A DNA stretch of 64,000 bases from Faeciplasma sp045660445 (lineage in GTDB: Bacteria; Bacillota; Clostridia; Oscillospirales; Ruminococcaceae): the NCBI GenBank assembly GCA_045660445.1, contig JAZRDR010000006.1:114187-178186 (forward strand). The letters run 5' to 3'. Every line of letters starts with the position of its first letter. Positions within the stretch are counted from its first letter, which is position 1. Of the stretch, positions 1 through 8,434 are shown one piece after another. The translations under genes and the position numbers were made by a program. The notes beneath the pieces were generated by a model, which saw nothing but the letters and a program-made list of their open reading frames with translations, searched no databases and was not told where the DNA came from.

Positions 1-1664
1 CAGAATTCAACCAAAACATCCTTAGCCTGTTCGGTGGTTCTGTAAGCTACACCGTTTTCAGGGTCAGAGATGATGATGCTGGAGTAAGCGCCGAATGCAG
101 CGTTGTTAACGGGAGAAGTAGCCAAGCAGAACTCAGCTCTGTTAAGTGCGAAGGAGAGTGCCATTCTGAATTCAGGAATTGTAAGAATGGTCTTGTTCTT
201 GTTTTCACCAAGCTTAGCCTGTTCAGCAGTAAGAGCCTCGAGATCGGGGTTCAAAGCGATGAAGAAGGTGGAGTCGCCGGTGGTGTAGTAGGTGTGCTCA
301 GACTTGGAGTAGTCCTGCATGTCAGCAGCATCGAGACCATAGGTGTCGAGTTTACCCTGCAAGAAGAGTTCGAGTCTGGTAGCAGCAGTTTCAACGTAGT
401 CAATTACTACGTGAGTTGTCTGGTAGCAACCGGGATATGCAGTGTAGCCATACCAGTTGTCGTTCTTGGTGAATACCATCTGCTTGTCAGCCTGGAAGGT
501 TTCGAGAACGAAGGGACCGTAAGAAGGAGTGGTTTCAGCAGAAGTACCGTAGGTGTTGTTGTAAACGCCGTCAGTAACAGTTGCCAAAGATTCATAAAGG
601 TCAGTCTTTACGAGCCAAGAAGAAGTAAGGCTGTAAAGGAGGTAGAAGCCTTCGAGGGGCTTGTCAATGATAAGTACGAGTTCAGTGTCAGAAAGTGCCT
701 TAACACCAACAGTGTCGAAGCTGAGTTCAGGGTAAGTAGAAGTGTAGTACATGTACTGAACAACTTCTTCAGCAGTTTCACCCCAATCAGGGCTGAAGGT
801 GATGATTGCTTCGAGCAATGCAAGAGATTCATCAGTTACAGTAACATAACCGTTTTCATCAGCAAGAGCTGCCAAAGCGGTGTAGCTAGCAACGTCGAAC
901 ATAGAATCGCCGTAGTAGTCAACATAGAATGCCAAGTCATAGCCGCCGAGCCAATCGAGAGGCTGGGTTACAACGATGCTAATGGGGTTGCCGTCAGCAG
1001 TTGTGTAAACGCCATCGTCGCCCTTAACAAGGTCAGCACGAGCGTAAGTGCCGGTAGCACTGTTATCTTCATCAACGCTCTGACCAGCATAGAGGTAGTT
1101 CTTAGCATTGTGAACAACCATGGAGCCGGAGTAGAGAGAGTCAGCTCTGTAGTTCTGAGCTGCGGGGTTGAGCAAGAGCTCAGCAGACTTAACGAAATCG
1201 TTAGCTGTGATGGGAGTGCCGTCATTCCACTTGAGGTCGTCTCTCAAGGTGATCTTCCAAGCCTTAGCGGTGTCACCTTCAGCGATGCCCCATTCTTCGC
1301 CAACGTAATTAGCAGTTACATCTTCGGGTTCAGCGGTAGCCATTTCGGGAACGATCTTGTAACCGTCAAGGGTATCGTTGTAATCGAAGGTGTAGAAGCC
1401 TACAGAAGTGTAGTCAAGGGGAACTGCGTCTGTAGCGGTCTGATAGGTGTGGGGGTTCCACAAAGTGGGGAATACGGATGCGGATGTGTTGTAAGTGTAG
1501 GTTGCATTAGGATCAACAACTACGTCGTCTTCGTTGCCAACGTTTTCGTCGCCGCTGTCAACAGGATCGTCGGTGTTGTCACAACCAGCAAATACAACAG
1601 CACAAGACATAAGCATTGCAAGTGCCAAAAGCATTGCTAATACTTTTCTTAATGTGTTAGACAT
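1..1664 (-). CDS. Oligopeptide ABC transporter substrate-binding lipoprotein (SBP_bac_5), 3' end outside window
   Basis: Extracytoplasmic solute-binding protein of the OppA/DppA type, which captures peptides (or nickel or other ligands in some subfamilies) for an ABC importer. Translation from ATG at 1664 gives a lipoprotein signal with lipobox FAGC near residue 27, an acidic linker, and the family signature WKITLRDDLKWNDGTPITA, followed by typical ALNRAEF-like text near the C-terminal side. The ribosome-binding site GGAGG lies 8 nt upstream. The reading frame is open to base 1, so the last part of the protein (the family is usually 520-600 residues) and any permease or ATPase genes lie outside the window. 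The exact ligand cannot be read from sequence. A very good sigma-A promoter sits about 115 bp upstream. A 448-codon plus-strand ORF covering this gene is an antisense shadow. Confidence 0.9.
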   Translation of the reverse strand, partial: MSNTLRKVLAMLLALAMLMSCAVVFAGCDNTDDPVDSGDENVGNEDDVVVDPNATYTYNTSASVFPTLWNPHTYQTATDAVPLDYTSVGFYTFDYNDTLDGYKIVPEMATAEPEDVTANYVGEEWGIAEGDTAKAWKITLRDDLKWNDGTPITANDFVKSAELLLNPAAQNYRADSLYSGSMVVHNAKNYLYAGQSVDEDNSATGTYARADLVKGDDGVYTTADGNPISIVVTQPLDWLGGYDLAFYVDYYGDSMFDVASYTALAALADENGYVTVTDESLALLEAIITFSPDWGETAEEVVQYMYYTSTYPELSFDTVGVKALSDTELVLIIDKPLEGFYLLYSLTSSWLVKTDLYESLATVTDGVYNNTYGTSAETTPSYGPFVLETFQADKQMVFTKNDNWYGYTAYPGCYQTTHVVIDYVETAATRLELFLQGKLDTYGLDAADMQDYSKSEHTYYTTGDSTFFIALNPDLEALTAEQAKLGENKNKTILTIPEFRMALSFALNRAEFCLATSPVNNAAFGAYSSIIISDPENGVAYRTTEQAKDVLVEF

Positions 1665-1778
1665 AAACAAATCCTCCATTATAAAATCTTTCACGCATTA
1701 CGCGCGGATATTAAAAGACAAGTGCTCTGACAGGTCGGCATTCCTATACAGACTCCTTGCCATAATAATATTATCTAA

Positions 1779-1807
1779 ATTATAGCGACTTGGATTACCT
1801 TTGTCAA
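1779..1807 (-). promoter_or_regulatory. Sigma-A promoter of the peptide-binding protein gene
   Basis: On the minus strand, TTGACA (1807-1802), a 17-bp spacer and TATAAT (1784-1779): a perfect consensus. Transcription would start near 1771, leaving a leader of about 105 nt before the ATG at 1664. I recognised no riboswitch in that leader. Confidence 0.85.
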
Positions 1808-2080
1808 GAGATTTTTTCATCATTTTATCACAAAGTGAAGCCAACATGCCTAAAGGATTCATTTTTTACGCAGGATTTTATGTCAAAACGAGGATTTTCG
1901 GCGAAACACGTAGTAAAAAATGAATAATTATATTCAGCAAGTTTCATTTTCAAGAAAATTATGACTGCAGATTCGTTTTAAACTCCAAAATCTAAATCAA
2001 TTTCCGATTTTCTATTGTAATTTTCATAGAAATGTGGCAAAATAGCAGTTGTAAAATCTAACGATAGGAGATTTTGATAT
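1808..2080. other. AT-rich intergenic region
   Basis: About 270 bp between the divergent peptide-binding-protein promoter and the GtrA gene. It is AT-rich and carries no coding signal I can support. A 66-codon minus-strand ORF at 1978-2178 has no ribosome-binding site, overlaps the start of gtrA and has no recognisable family. A weak plus-strand promoter for gtrA (TTGTAA, 17 bp, CAAAAT near 2014-2043) is possible but unconvincing. Confidence 0.5.
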
Positions 2081-2521
2081 ATGAGGTCAATTTTCGATCG
2101 CTTCAAGGCTCTTATAATAAAATTGTACAATATGCAAGCTTTAAGATATATGGCTTCATCAGGAATTGCATTCATCATCGACTATGCTCTGCTTTTATTT
2201 GTCGAAAGGCTTTTGGGCGAGATTGCTCTTGCGATGGAGATCGCAGCGATCGTTGCGTGGATAATAAGCTCGCAGATAAACTTCTGGATAAACCGCGTGT
2301 GGGTGTTCGGATCAAAGAAGTCTCCTCTGCCCGAGCTTGGTGGATATTACGCCTTGGCGGCAGTAAGCTTTTCGGTGAAAACGTTTATCCTTTTAGAGCT
2401 TATGGTAAGAGTTCTTTCAACCCCCCTTGCAATTGCAAAGCCTGTTGCAGAGGTTATTATGTTCGCCGTTAATTTTGTCATTCAAAAGTTGCTTATATTC
2501 AAGAAAAAACCGCAGAGATGA
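2081..2521 (+). CDS. GtrA family membrane protein
   Basis: A 146-residue, four-helix membrane protein of the GtrA/DPMS family. These proteins are thought to flip or accommodate polyprenyl-linked sugars during modification of teichoic acids, O-antigen or other surface glycans. The sequence shows the usual opening (LRYMASSGIAFIIDY at about residues 20-34), the conserved NFWINRVWVF in the second helix region, and a basic tail KLLIFKKKPQR. The length is typical. The start at 2081 follows AGGAGA with an 11-nt spacing. No partner glycosyltransferase is adjacent, so the substrate is unknown. It converges with the FliB-like gene, and a terminator hairpin overlaps its stop codon. Confidence 0.88.
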   Translation: MRSIFDRFKALIIKLYNMQALRYMASSGIAFIIDYALLLFVERLLGEIALAMEIAAIVAWIISSQINFWINRVWVFGSKKSPLPELGGYYALAAVSFSVKTFILLELMVRVLSTPLAIAKPVAEVIMFAVNFVIQKLLIFKKKPQR

Positions 2522-2543
2522 TTTTCCCTGCGGTTTTCGTTTT
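2506..2543 (+). terminator. Intrinsic terminator of gtrA
   Basis: Perfect 10-bp stem AAAACCGCAG (2506-2515) with CTGCGGTTTT (2528-2537), followed by a T-rich stretch. The left arm is inside the last codons of gtrA. With the flanking A/T runs it may also terminate the convergent gene. Confidence 0.8.
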
Positions 2544-2557
2544 CTAAATAATATTCA

Positions 2558-3547
2558 CTATAGCATAAGCTTAACCGCACATATCATTTCGGCGGGTTTA
2601 ACGTCCTGCATCACATCGATCATTGCTTCAAGGTTTTCGGCGTCGTGCTCGATCTCCTTGGCGTGCAAGCGCGCAAGCTTTTTGGAATCCACTTTCAAAA
2701 CGGTGGGCAGAATATATGCCGAAATTATAAGCTTTATAACAGACAAAACATCCTCGGTGTTGATAGCCTTCAAGAAATAACGATAGATAAGATATCCTAA
2801 ATATGCGCGCTTTTCTTTGTCGGATATCCTTTTGAATGTGGGCCTGCAGTCGATAAGAGCCTCGCGCCATTCATTATATAATATATCAGTGTTATTAAGA
2901 TATGCGTCGCAGATTCTTTCAAGAGCGTCTATTGCCTTTCTTTTCGGAAGGCGGCGTGCTTCGGGAATATAATCGTCAAGCTCGTGGATCGCGCCAAAGT
3001 CAATAACATCCTGCAAAAACAAAGCATAGTCCATCAGAATGAGTATTGCCTTTTTGGAAGGATAATTAAATGCAATGTCCAAAGCAGTTTCACGGGCTTT
3101 CACAAGGATGTTTAAAATCTCGTCGTCGCTTTCCTCACGCTCGAAAATATAATCCTCTCTGGTGGCATTTAAAATGATCCTTTGAGCTTCGGGGCAGGAA
3201 ATTGAAATTCCTGCTTCAGCAAAACCATCGAACTCCTCGAAAAAGCGAGGGTATTTATCGCATATCTCGCAAAGCTTGCCGTTTGTTGCAATATATAACT
3301 CGCACAGACCGTCTTTATTCAAAAAAGGGCAATCTCCGTTTTCATCAAGTCGGAAAATAACGTCGCCATCCTCGCTCTCGGTCACATTATCTTTGAACTT
3401 TTTGCCTATTCCTCCATCAAGAGAGCTATAAAGCGCGAATGCTTCATCATCGACGGTTATCTCCCATCCTGCTTTACAGCAGCTTTCCTCGCACATTGAT
3501 GCAATGCAAGTAAATCTATCATAATATTTTGGGCGGATATATTCCAT
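2558..3547 (-). CDS. FliB-like flagellin lysine-N-methylase family protein
   Basis: A 329-residue protein of the FliB family, whose founding member methylates lysines of Salmonella flagellin. The family hallmark is visible: an N-terminal YIRPKYYDRFTCIASMC opening, then CEESCCKAGWEITVDDEAF, then clustered cysteines in CPFLNKDGLCELY and CEICDKYPRF. These probably bind a metal or Fe-S centre. I chose ATG at 3547 rather than the upstream ATG at 3598 because TGGAGG sits 7-12 nt before it and the family begins at this position. No flagellar genes occur in the window, and many Clostridia carry FliB homologues without an obvious flagellin partner, so the substrate here is open. The N-terminal family match is strong and the biochemical role is inferred. 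Confidence 0.82.
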   Translation of the reverse strand: MEYIRPKYYDRFTCIASMCEESCCKAGWEITVDDEAFALYSSLDGGIGKKFKDNVTESEDGDVIFRLDENGDCPFLNKDGLCELYIATNGKLCEICDKYPRFFEEFDGFAEAGISISCPEAQRIILNATREDYIFEREESDDEILNILVKARETALDIAFNYPSKKAILILMDYALFLQDVIDFGAIHELDDYIPEARRLPKRKAIDALERICDAYLNNTDILYNEWREALIDCRPTFKRISDKEKRAYLGYLIYRYFLKAINTEDVLSVIKLIISAYILPTVLKVDSKKLARLHAKEIEHDAENLEAMIDVMQDVKPAEMICAVKLML

Positions 3548-3686
3548 ACCAAAACCTCCAGCATTAGAATAAATCAATAAATGATTATGATTCATCATTG
3601 AAATAAAGTATTACATAACATATAATAAAAGCAGAAATAAAATGTTTTTCTTCATCATTTGTTTTGAACACCATATTGTGAGCGTA

Positions 3687-3718
3687 AGCGCCGAGCCTTG
3701 AAAAAAAGGTTCGGCGCT
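3687..3718. terminator. Hairpin between GH27 and fliB-like genes
   Basis: AGCGCCGAGCCTT (3687-3699) pairs with AAGGTTCGGCGCT (3706-3718), 13 bp with one G-U pair, around an A-rich loop. Read on the minus strand it follows the GH27 gene. There is no strong U-run after the stem, so terminator function is plausible but unproven. Confidence 0.5.
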
Positions 3719-3739
3719 TTGCTGTTATATGCATTTTGC

Positions 3740-3866
3740 CACCTTGACTGCGCAGGCGAAGCCCGTCAGCGCTCCGCGCCGACCACCGAGCGACTTTGCG
3801 CTTCGCGCACACCGCTCGGGCGCTGCCCGCCCCCGTGGTGCGGGCAGCGGGGGCTTCGCCCCCGCG
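3740..3866. repeat. GC-rich block of nested inverted repeats
   Basis: This stretch is visibly far more GC-rich than the surrounding genes. It holds several nested palindromes: CCGAGCG/CGCTCGG (3786-3792, 3813-3819) enclosing GCGC-TTC-GCGC (3798-3808); CGCTGCCCGC/GCGGGCAGCG (3821-3830, 3840-3849); and CGGGGGC-TTC-GCCCCCG (3848-3864). It lies directly downstream of the GH27 stop codon. It could be a REP/MITE-like element or a strongly structured 3' UTR. I found no second copy in the window. Confidence 0.6.
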
Positions 3867-3874
3867 CACGGCAA

Positions 3875-5134
3875 TTATTTCATCAACTTAACCAGCTTAA
3901 CCCCGTGAGGAGCAACTCTTGCACGAACCTCGCCTTTAACGATCTCAGTCGTGTTCTCCCAGATGTCATAAGCTGCCTTGACTTCGATATCAAGCTTGTC
4001 GAAGGAAACTGAAATTTCGGTTTCTTCCTCGCCTGCGTTGAAGAGCGCAAGATAGTTACAGTTTCCATCCTTGGCAGGAGCGATCCAAACGATCTGCTCG
4101 ACTCCGTCAACTTTCTTTCTTGTAACCATATGAGCGCAATGTGTGTCCTCTTCGATCTTCAAAAGCTCTTCGTTTGTAACAAGCGACATTGTGAATTCAT
4201 CAAATCCTGTCATGTCGCCGCCGATGATAAGAGGCGAGCGCATCATGCACCAAAGCGACATCATGGTCTTCTGCTCATCATGAGTGAACTTAGTGCGGTT
4301 TTCCTTTGAATATACCTGATTGATAGGGCCGATGGGGAGCATATCGGCATCCGGCCAATGGCCTGCACCTGCGTGATTGCACCAAGCCTCGGCGCGCTCG
4401 AACATATTATAAAGCAAGTCCCATCTGTCCCAGAAGTCGTCGGTGATTCTCCACATATTTGCGTTTTCTTTCAGGAATTCTGCCTGCTCGATGCGTGCAG
4501 GTCCAGGAGAAAGCGACAATACCATATCTCTTCCACAATTATCTATTGCGTTTCTTATAAGCATGATCTCGCCTTCGTTGTTCCAATTGCGGCAGATGTC
4601 ATCAACTTTAACAAAGTCAACGCCCCACTCGGCATAAAGCTCGAAGAGCGAGTTATAGTAATCTGCGGCACCCGGACAGTTTGTATCCGTGCCGTACATA
4701 TCAGGATTCCAGAAACAAATATTATTGGGCTGTGCGACCTGACGTGCGCAGTATTCACTGTTTAAGATCTTGGTATTCTTGGAAGCAGCCTGACGAGGTA
4801 TACCTCTCATTATATGTATACCAAACTTAAGCCCAAGCGAATGAACATATTCAGCCAAAGGTGCAAAGCCCTTTCCGCCTGCGGCAGAGGGGAATCTGTT
4901 CTCGGCAGGCAAAATACGGGAATATTCATCCATTGTAAGATCTGCAAAGGGCTCATAAGCATGTGATTGTGCTGAGGGCTGATACCACTGGATATCAACA
5001 ACGATATATTCCCAACCGTATTTCTTTAAATGCTTAGCCATAAAATCGGCATTAGCTCTTACTGTTTTTTCATCAACAGCGGCACCATAGCAGTCCCAGC
5101 TGTTCCATCCCAGAGGCGGATTTTTTGCAACCAT
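3875..5134 (-). CDS. GH27 family alpha-galactosidase
   Basis: A 419-residue glycoside hydrolase family 27 enzyme, which cleaves terminal alpha-galactosides (raffinose-type sugars, galactomannans) with retention. Diagnostic segments are PPLGWNSWDCYG at residues 5-16, the nucleophile region VDFVKVDD (about 175-182) and the acid/base region RITDDFWDRW (about 230-239). The final roughly 90 residues form the expected beta-sandwich domain. There is no signal peptide, so it acts in the cytoplasm on imported oligosaccharides. The start ATG has AAAGGAG 9 nt upstream, and a near-consensus promoter precedes it. Related GH27 enzymes can act on alpha-N-acetylgalactosamine or beta-L-arabinopyranose, so galactose is the likely but not proven substrate. 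It is transcribed alone. Confidence 0.9.
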   Translation of the reverse strand: MVAKNPPLGWNSWDCYGAAVDEKTVRANADFMAKHLKKYGWEYIVVDIQWYQPSAQSHAYEPFADLTMDEYSRILPAENRFPSAAGGKGFAPLAEYVHSLGLKFGIHIMRGIPRQAASKNTKILNSEYCARQVAQPNNICFWNPDMYGTDTNCPGAADYYNSLFELYAEWGVDFVKVDDICRNWNNEGEIMLIRNAIDNCGRDMVLSLSPGPARIEQAEFLKENANMWRITDDFWDRWDLLYNMFERAEAWCNHAGAGHWPDADMLPIGPINQVYSKENRTKFTHDEQKTMMSLWCMMRSPLIIGGDMTGFDEFTMSLVTNEELLKIEEDTHCAHMVTRKKVDGVEQIVWIAPAKDGNCNYLALFNAGEEETEISVSFDKLDIEVKAAYDIWENTTEIVKGEVRARVAPHGVKLVKLMK

Positions 5135-5167
5135 AGTGTTCTTCTCCTTTAAAGTGATGATATATAA

Positions 5168-5196
5168 ATTATATACACTAAAAACCTCACCGTCAA
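5168..5196 (-). promoter_or_regulatory. Sigma-A promoter of GH27 gene
   Basis: Minus-strand TTGACG (5196-5191), 17-bp spacer, TATAAT (5173-5168). Confidence 0.8.
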
Positions 5197-5250
5197 CCGT
5201 TTTTGAACAATAAAAGAATATAAATCAATTCTTAATTATTCATAAATTTG

Positions 5251-5279
5251 TTGACATTTCAACATATTTAATCTATACT
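5251..5279 (+). promoter_or_regulatory. Sigma-A promoter of the acyltransferase-like/acyl-CoA ligase operon
   Basis: TTGACA (5251-5256), 17-bp spacer, TATACT (5274-5279). It reads into the gene starting at 5341. Confidence 0.8.
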
Positions 5280-5340
5280 CTAAAAGTACCTTTACGCTAA
5301 AATTCGACAAAACCCGATAAACGAAAGGACAAGGGAAATT

Positions 5341-6231
5341 ATGAGTGAAACAAAAAAAGAAAAACGCCGCCGCGGTGACCGCAAGGATGCATATTTGGTT
5401 CGCAACCTTGACTCGATGCATGTCATCATGCCGTTTAACATTCCCAAGCGCACAGCAAACGAAGCTGTTATTGTTGAAAAGATCGACCTTACGGCAATTA
5501 AAAAATATTTAGAGGTTAAAAACGCAGACGATCCCGAGTTTAAATATACCTTCTTCCACGTAATTTTAGCAGCTATTGCAAAAACGATCGTTTTGCGTCC
5601 TTATATGAACCGATTCTTCTCGGGCGACAGGCTCTATCAGCGCAAGGATATCTCGATGGCATTCGTCGTTAAGAAAAAGTTTGCCGACGATGCTTATGAA
5701 GCTCTTGCGATGATAAAGTGCGAGCAAGAGGGCGTTTCCCCTATCGAAGATATATATTCAAAAGTTAAGAAATTCGTATACAGCGTTAGAAAAGATGGCG
5801 AGCAAGGCTCGGCCGGCGACATTATGGACGTTTTGGTAAAGTTCCCCCGCTGGGTATTAAAGCTTGTCTTCGGAATTTTAAGAAAGCTTGAATATCACGG
5901 ACTTTATCCCGCCTCTTTAATGAAGGCTGATCCTTATTATTCCACCTGCTTTGTATCAAACCTTGGAAGCATAAAAATGCACGCTCAGTATCACCACCTT
6001 GCAGATTGGGGAACAAATTCCCTCTTTGCAATAATCGGTGAAAAGAAGCCTACTCCTTTTTATAGCGAGGATGGCACCTGCGAGGTTAGAGAGGCATTAG
6101 ACCTTGGAATTACAGTTGACGAACGAATTGCAGACGGTGTTTATTTTGCAAAGTCTATAAGAATTCTTAAGCACTTGCTTGCAAATCCCGAGCTTTTGGA
6201 GCTTCCCATCGAAACTCCCGTTGAGCTTTAA
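5341..6231 (+). CDS. Stand-alone 2-oxoacid dehydrogenase E2-fold (CAT-like) acyltransferase-like protein
   Basis: A 296-residue protein with the fold of the catalytic domain of dihydrolipoyl acyltransferases and chloramphenicol acetyltransferase. It has no lipoyl or E1/E3-binding domain. Recognisable segments include HVIMPFNIPKRTANEAV near the N-terminus, YTFFHVILAAIAKTI (about 70-84), STCFVSNLGSIKM, and a C-terminal TVDERIADGVYFAKS (about 259-273). The last matches the E2 active-site motif DHRxxDG, but glutamate replaces the catalytic histidine. Ordinary acyl transfer is therefore doubtful. It is the first gene of a two-gene operon with an AMP-forming acyl-CoA ligase 21 bp downstream, which suggests a role in handling an activated acyl group. 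The RBS AAAGGACAAGGG is good. Function is inferred only from fold and context. Confidence 0.8.
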   Translation: MSETKKEKRRRGDRKDAYLVRNLDSMHVIMPFNIPKRTANEAVIVEKIDLTAIKKYLEVKNADDPEFKYTFFHVILAAIAKTIVLRPYMNRFFSGDRLYQRKDISMAFVVKKKFADDAYEALAMIKCEQEGVSPIEDIYSKVKKFVYSVRKDGEQGSAGDIMDVLVKFPRWVLKLVFGILRKLEYHGLYPASLMKADPYYSTCFVSNLGSIKMHAQYHHLADWGTNSLFAIIGEKKPTPFYSEDGTCEVREALDLGITVDERIADGVYFAKSIRILKHLLANPELLELPIETPVEL

Positions 6232-6252
6232 AAGAAAGGAAAGTGACCGAAA

Positions 6253-7986
6253 ATGGCGAACGAAGTTAAAGCCCCGTGGCTTAATAATTACGGAGAAATT
6301 CCTTTTAACCTTACATATTCGGAATGCTCTTTGTGGGAAGCTGTTGAAAAAACAGCAAAGAAATATCCCGATTATATTGCATTCGATTTTATGGGCAAAA
6401 AGACAAAATACAAGACATTCGAGGCCGAGGTTCATCAGTGTGCCAAGGCTTTAAAGGCTTTGGGAATTAAAGAAAACGACAGAGTTACCATCTGCATGCC
6501 CAACTGTCCTCAGGGTGTTATCGCTCTTTATGCTGTTAACCTCATCGGCGCAGTTGCAAACATGATCCACCCTCTTTCAAGTGAAAACGAGATCGAGTTC
6601 TATTTGAATCATTCAAAGAGCGTTGCGGCTTTAACTCTTGATCAGTTCTATTCAAAGTTTGAAGCTATCCGCGAAAGAGTTTGCATCAAGCATCTTTTGA
6701 TCGCAAGCATTAAGGACGCTCTTCCCTTCCCCATAAACATCGGCTATGCCTTGACCGAGGGCAAAAAGATCGCTCCCATCCCTAAGGATGCTCCCATCGT
6801 TAAGTGGAACGACTTTATGGCAAGTGGCGCCAAGTTCAGCGGGAAATATATCGCAAAAAAAGATTGCCGCGAGCCTGCAGTTATTTTATACAGCGGCGGC
6901 ACAACGGGAACAACAAAGGGAATACTTCTCTCGAGCTATAACTTTAACGCTCTTGCCAAGCAGATAATTGCAACCAACCCCATTTTCGTTCCCGGCGACA
7001 AAATGCTTGCCGTAATGCCCATTTTCCACGGCTTTGGCTTGGGCGTTACAATTCACTCGATGCTTGCAAACGGAGGCAGATGTATTCTTGTTCCCCGCTT
7101 CACCGCAGAAACCTATGCTAAGGATATCGTTAAGCACAAGTGCAACTTTATCGCAGGTGTGCCCACCTTGTTCGAGGCTCTTCTCAGACAGCCCTCGATG
7201 GACGGTGCTGACCTTAGCTCCTTAAAGGGCGTGTTCTCGGGTGGTGACTCGCTTTCCGTTGAGCTTAAAAAGAAGCTTGATAAATTCCTTGAGGACCACA
7301 ATGCAAGCATTAAAGTCCGCGAGGGTTACGGCACCACAGAATGCGTAACCGCAAGCTGCTTAACTCCTTTGCACCTTTATAAAGAGGGCTCGATCGGTCA
7401 GCCCTTCCCCGACACGTATTACAAGATAGTCGAAGTTGGCACAAATATCGAGATCCCTTATGGCGAAGAGGGCGAGATCTGCATCTCTGGCCCCTCGGTA
7501 ATGCTTGGATATATGGATCAGCCCGAGGAAACCGCAAACACTCTTCGCGTCCACGGCGATGGCAGAGTATGGCTTCACACAGGCGACCTTGGCAGAATGG
7601 ACGACGAAGGCTTTATCTACTTTAAGCAGAGAATCAAGAGAATGATCGTTACAAGCGGATATAACGTATATCCCTCTCAGCTTGAAAACATTTTGGACGG
7701 TTATGAATCGGTTCAGATGAGCTGTGTGATCGGCTTGCCCGATGAAATAAAGATACAAAAGGTTAAGGCGTTCATCATGCTCAAGCCGGGCTATGAGCCG
7801 AACGAACAGACAAAAGCTGATATCTTGGCTTATTGCAAGAAGAATATCGCAAAATATGCACTTCCTTATGACATCGAGTTCCGTGAACAGCTTCCCAAAA
7901 CACTTGTTGGTAAGGTAGCTTACAGAGTGCTCGAGGAAGAGGAGCTTAAAAAGATAGAGGCGGAAAGAGAAGTTGTAACCGCGTGA
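6253..7986 (+). CDS. AMP-dependent acyl-CoA synthetase/ligase
   Basis: A 577-residue member of the ANL superfamily, which activates a carboxylic acid with ATP and transfers it to CoA. All core motifs are present: the P-loop YSGGTTGTTKG (about 216-226), YGTTE (about 356-360), TGDLG (about 454-458), the hinge RIKRMIVTSGYNVYP (about 467-481) and the C-terminal catalytic lysine in KTLVGKVAYR. The length matches medium/long-chain acyl-CoA synthetases. There is no signal or membrane helix. It is translationally close to the E2-like gene upstream (RBS AAAGAAAGGAAAG) and ends in a terminator, so the two form an operon. Fatty acid, aromatic acid or a dicarboxylate are all possible substrates; the sequence does not decide. 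Confidence 0.9.
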   Translation: MANEVKAPWLNNYGEIPFNLTYSECSLWEAVEKTAKKYPDYIAFDFMGKKTKYKTFEAEVHQCAKALKALGIKENDRVTICMPNCPQGVIALYAVNLIGAVANMIHPLSSENEIEFYLNHSKSVAALTLDQFYSKFEAIRERVCIKHLLIASIKDALPFPINIGYALTEGKKIAPIPKDAPIVKWNDFMASGAKFSGKYIAKKDCREPAVILYSGGTTGTTKGILLSSYNFNALAKQIIATNPIFVPGDKMLAVMPIFHGFGLGVTIHSMLANGGRCILVPRFTAETYAKDIVKHKCNFIAGVPTLFEALLRQPSMDGADLSSLKGVFSGGDSLSVELKKKLDKFLEDHNASIKVREGYGTTECVTASCLTPLHLYKEGSIGQPFPDTYYKIVEVGTNIEIPYGEEGEICISGPSVMLGYMDQPEETANTLRVHGDGRVWLHTGDLGRMDDEGFIYFKQRIKRMIVTSGYNVYPSQLENILDGYESVQMSCVIGLPDEIKIQKVKAFIMLKPGYEPNEQTKADILAYCKKNIAKYALPYDIEFREQLPKTLVGKVAYRVLEEEELKKIEAEREVVTA

Positions 7987-8007
7987 TGTAACATATCGCA
8001 AATATAG

Positions 8008-8047
8008 AAAAAGAGCACAACGGAATGACCGCTGCGCTCTTTTTTTG
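8008..8047 (+). terminator. Terminator of the acyl-CoA ligase operon
   Basis: AAAAAGAGC (8009-8016 region) pairs with GCTCTTTTT (8035-8043), with an inner ACGG/CCGT-type pairing, and is followed by a T-run. The convergent membrane-protein gene ends at 8063, so it may work in both directions. Confidence 0.75.
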
Positions 8048-8062
8048 TTGCAGTACACTGTT

Positions 8063-8419
8063 TTATTTGTTTTTCTCGAATTCAAAGCCGGCTCGCTTAT
8101 CTATCAAGTCCTCATAAGTTGGGTCATATTTCATAAAATGTTGCCAACCGCTTTTAAGTCTGTAATTTTTGCACTTCATATATTCAGCGACTTGTGCACG
8201 CGTATCCTCATCTATCATCAAAAGTTCTGAGTATTTCTCGGGCGGGTCAAGCATATCGGCATAATCAAAGATGTCGTTCTCTTCAATGTAAACAGAGGCG
8301 TGGGTCTTATCCGATATTACAGGCGTATTTAAGAATGAAATTATGCTGAAAACGAACCACATAATTATTACAACGAATAAGCCAATTAAAATGATATCTG
8401 CAATTCCGCTTCTTTTCAT
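8063..8419 (-). CDS. Small single-pass membrane protein of unknown function
   Basis: A 118-residue protein that I do not recognise. It has one N-terminal transmembrane helix (ADIILIGLFVVIIMWFVFSII, residues 7-27 approximately) followed by a mostly charged domain of about 85 residues with several Tyr/Asp/Glu residues (EENDIFDYADML, YSELLMIDED). The N-terminus MKRS suggests a cytoplasmic start and an outside C-terminal domain. It lies 15 bp downstream of queH on the same strand and is probably cotranscribed. Nothing in its sequence ties it to queuosine. The start has GAGAGAAC upstream, a weak ribosome-binding site. Confidence 0.65.
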   Translation of the reverse strand: MKRSGIADIILIGLFVVIIMWFVFSIISFLNTPVISDKTHASVYIEENDIFDYADMLDPPEKYSELLMIDEDTRAQVAEYMKCKNYRLKSGWQHFMKYDPTYEDLIDKRAGFEFEKNK

Positions 8420-8434
8420 ATGTTCTCTCTTTCA

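Noticed and set aside
294..1640. 448-codon plus-strand ORF
   Set aside because: It lies antisense to the peptide-binding lipoprotein gene, whose minus-strand translation has a signal peptide, ribosome-binding site, promoter and family motifs. The plus-strand product has no recognisable features and arises from biased codons.
1978..2178. 66-codon minus-strand ORF
   Set aside because: No ribosome-binding site, overlaps the start of gtrA, and no recognisable domain.
3585..4012. ORFs 3585-3869 (minus) and 3698-4012 (plus) across the GC-rich block
   Set aside because: Their Arg/Ala/Gly-rich product comes from the hairpin block. They have no proper ribosome-binding site, and one overlaps the end of the GH27 gene.
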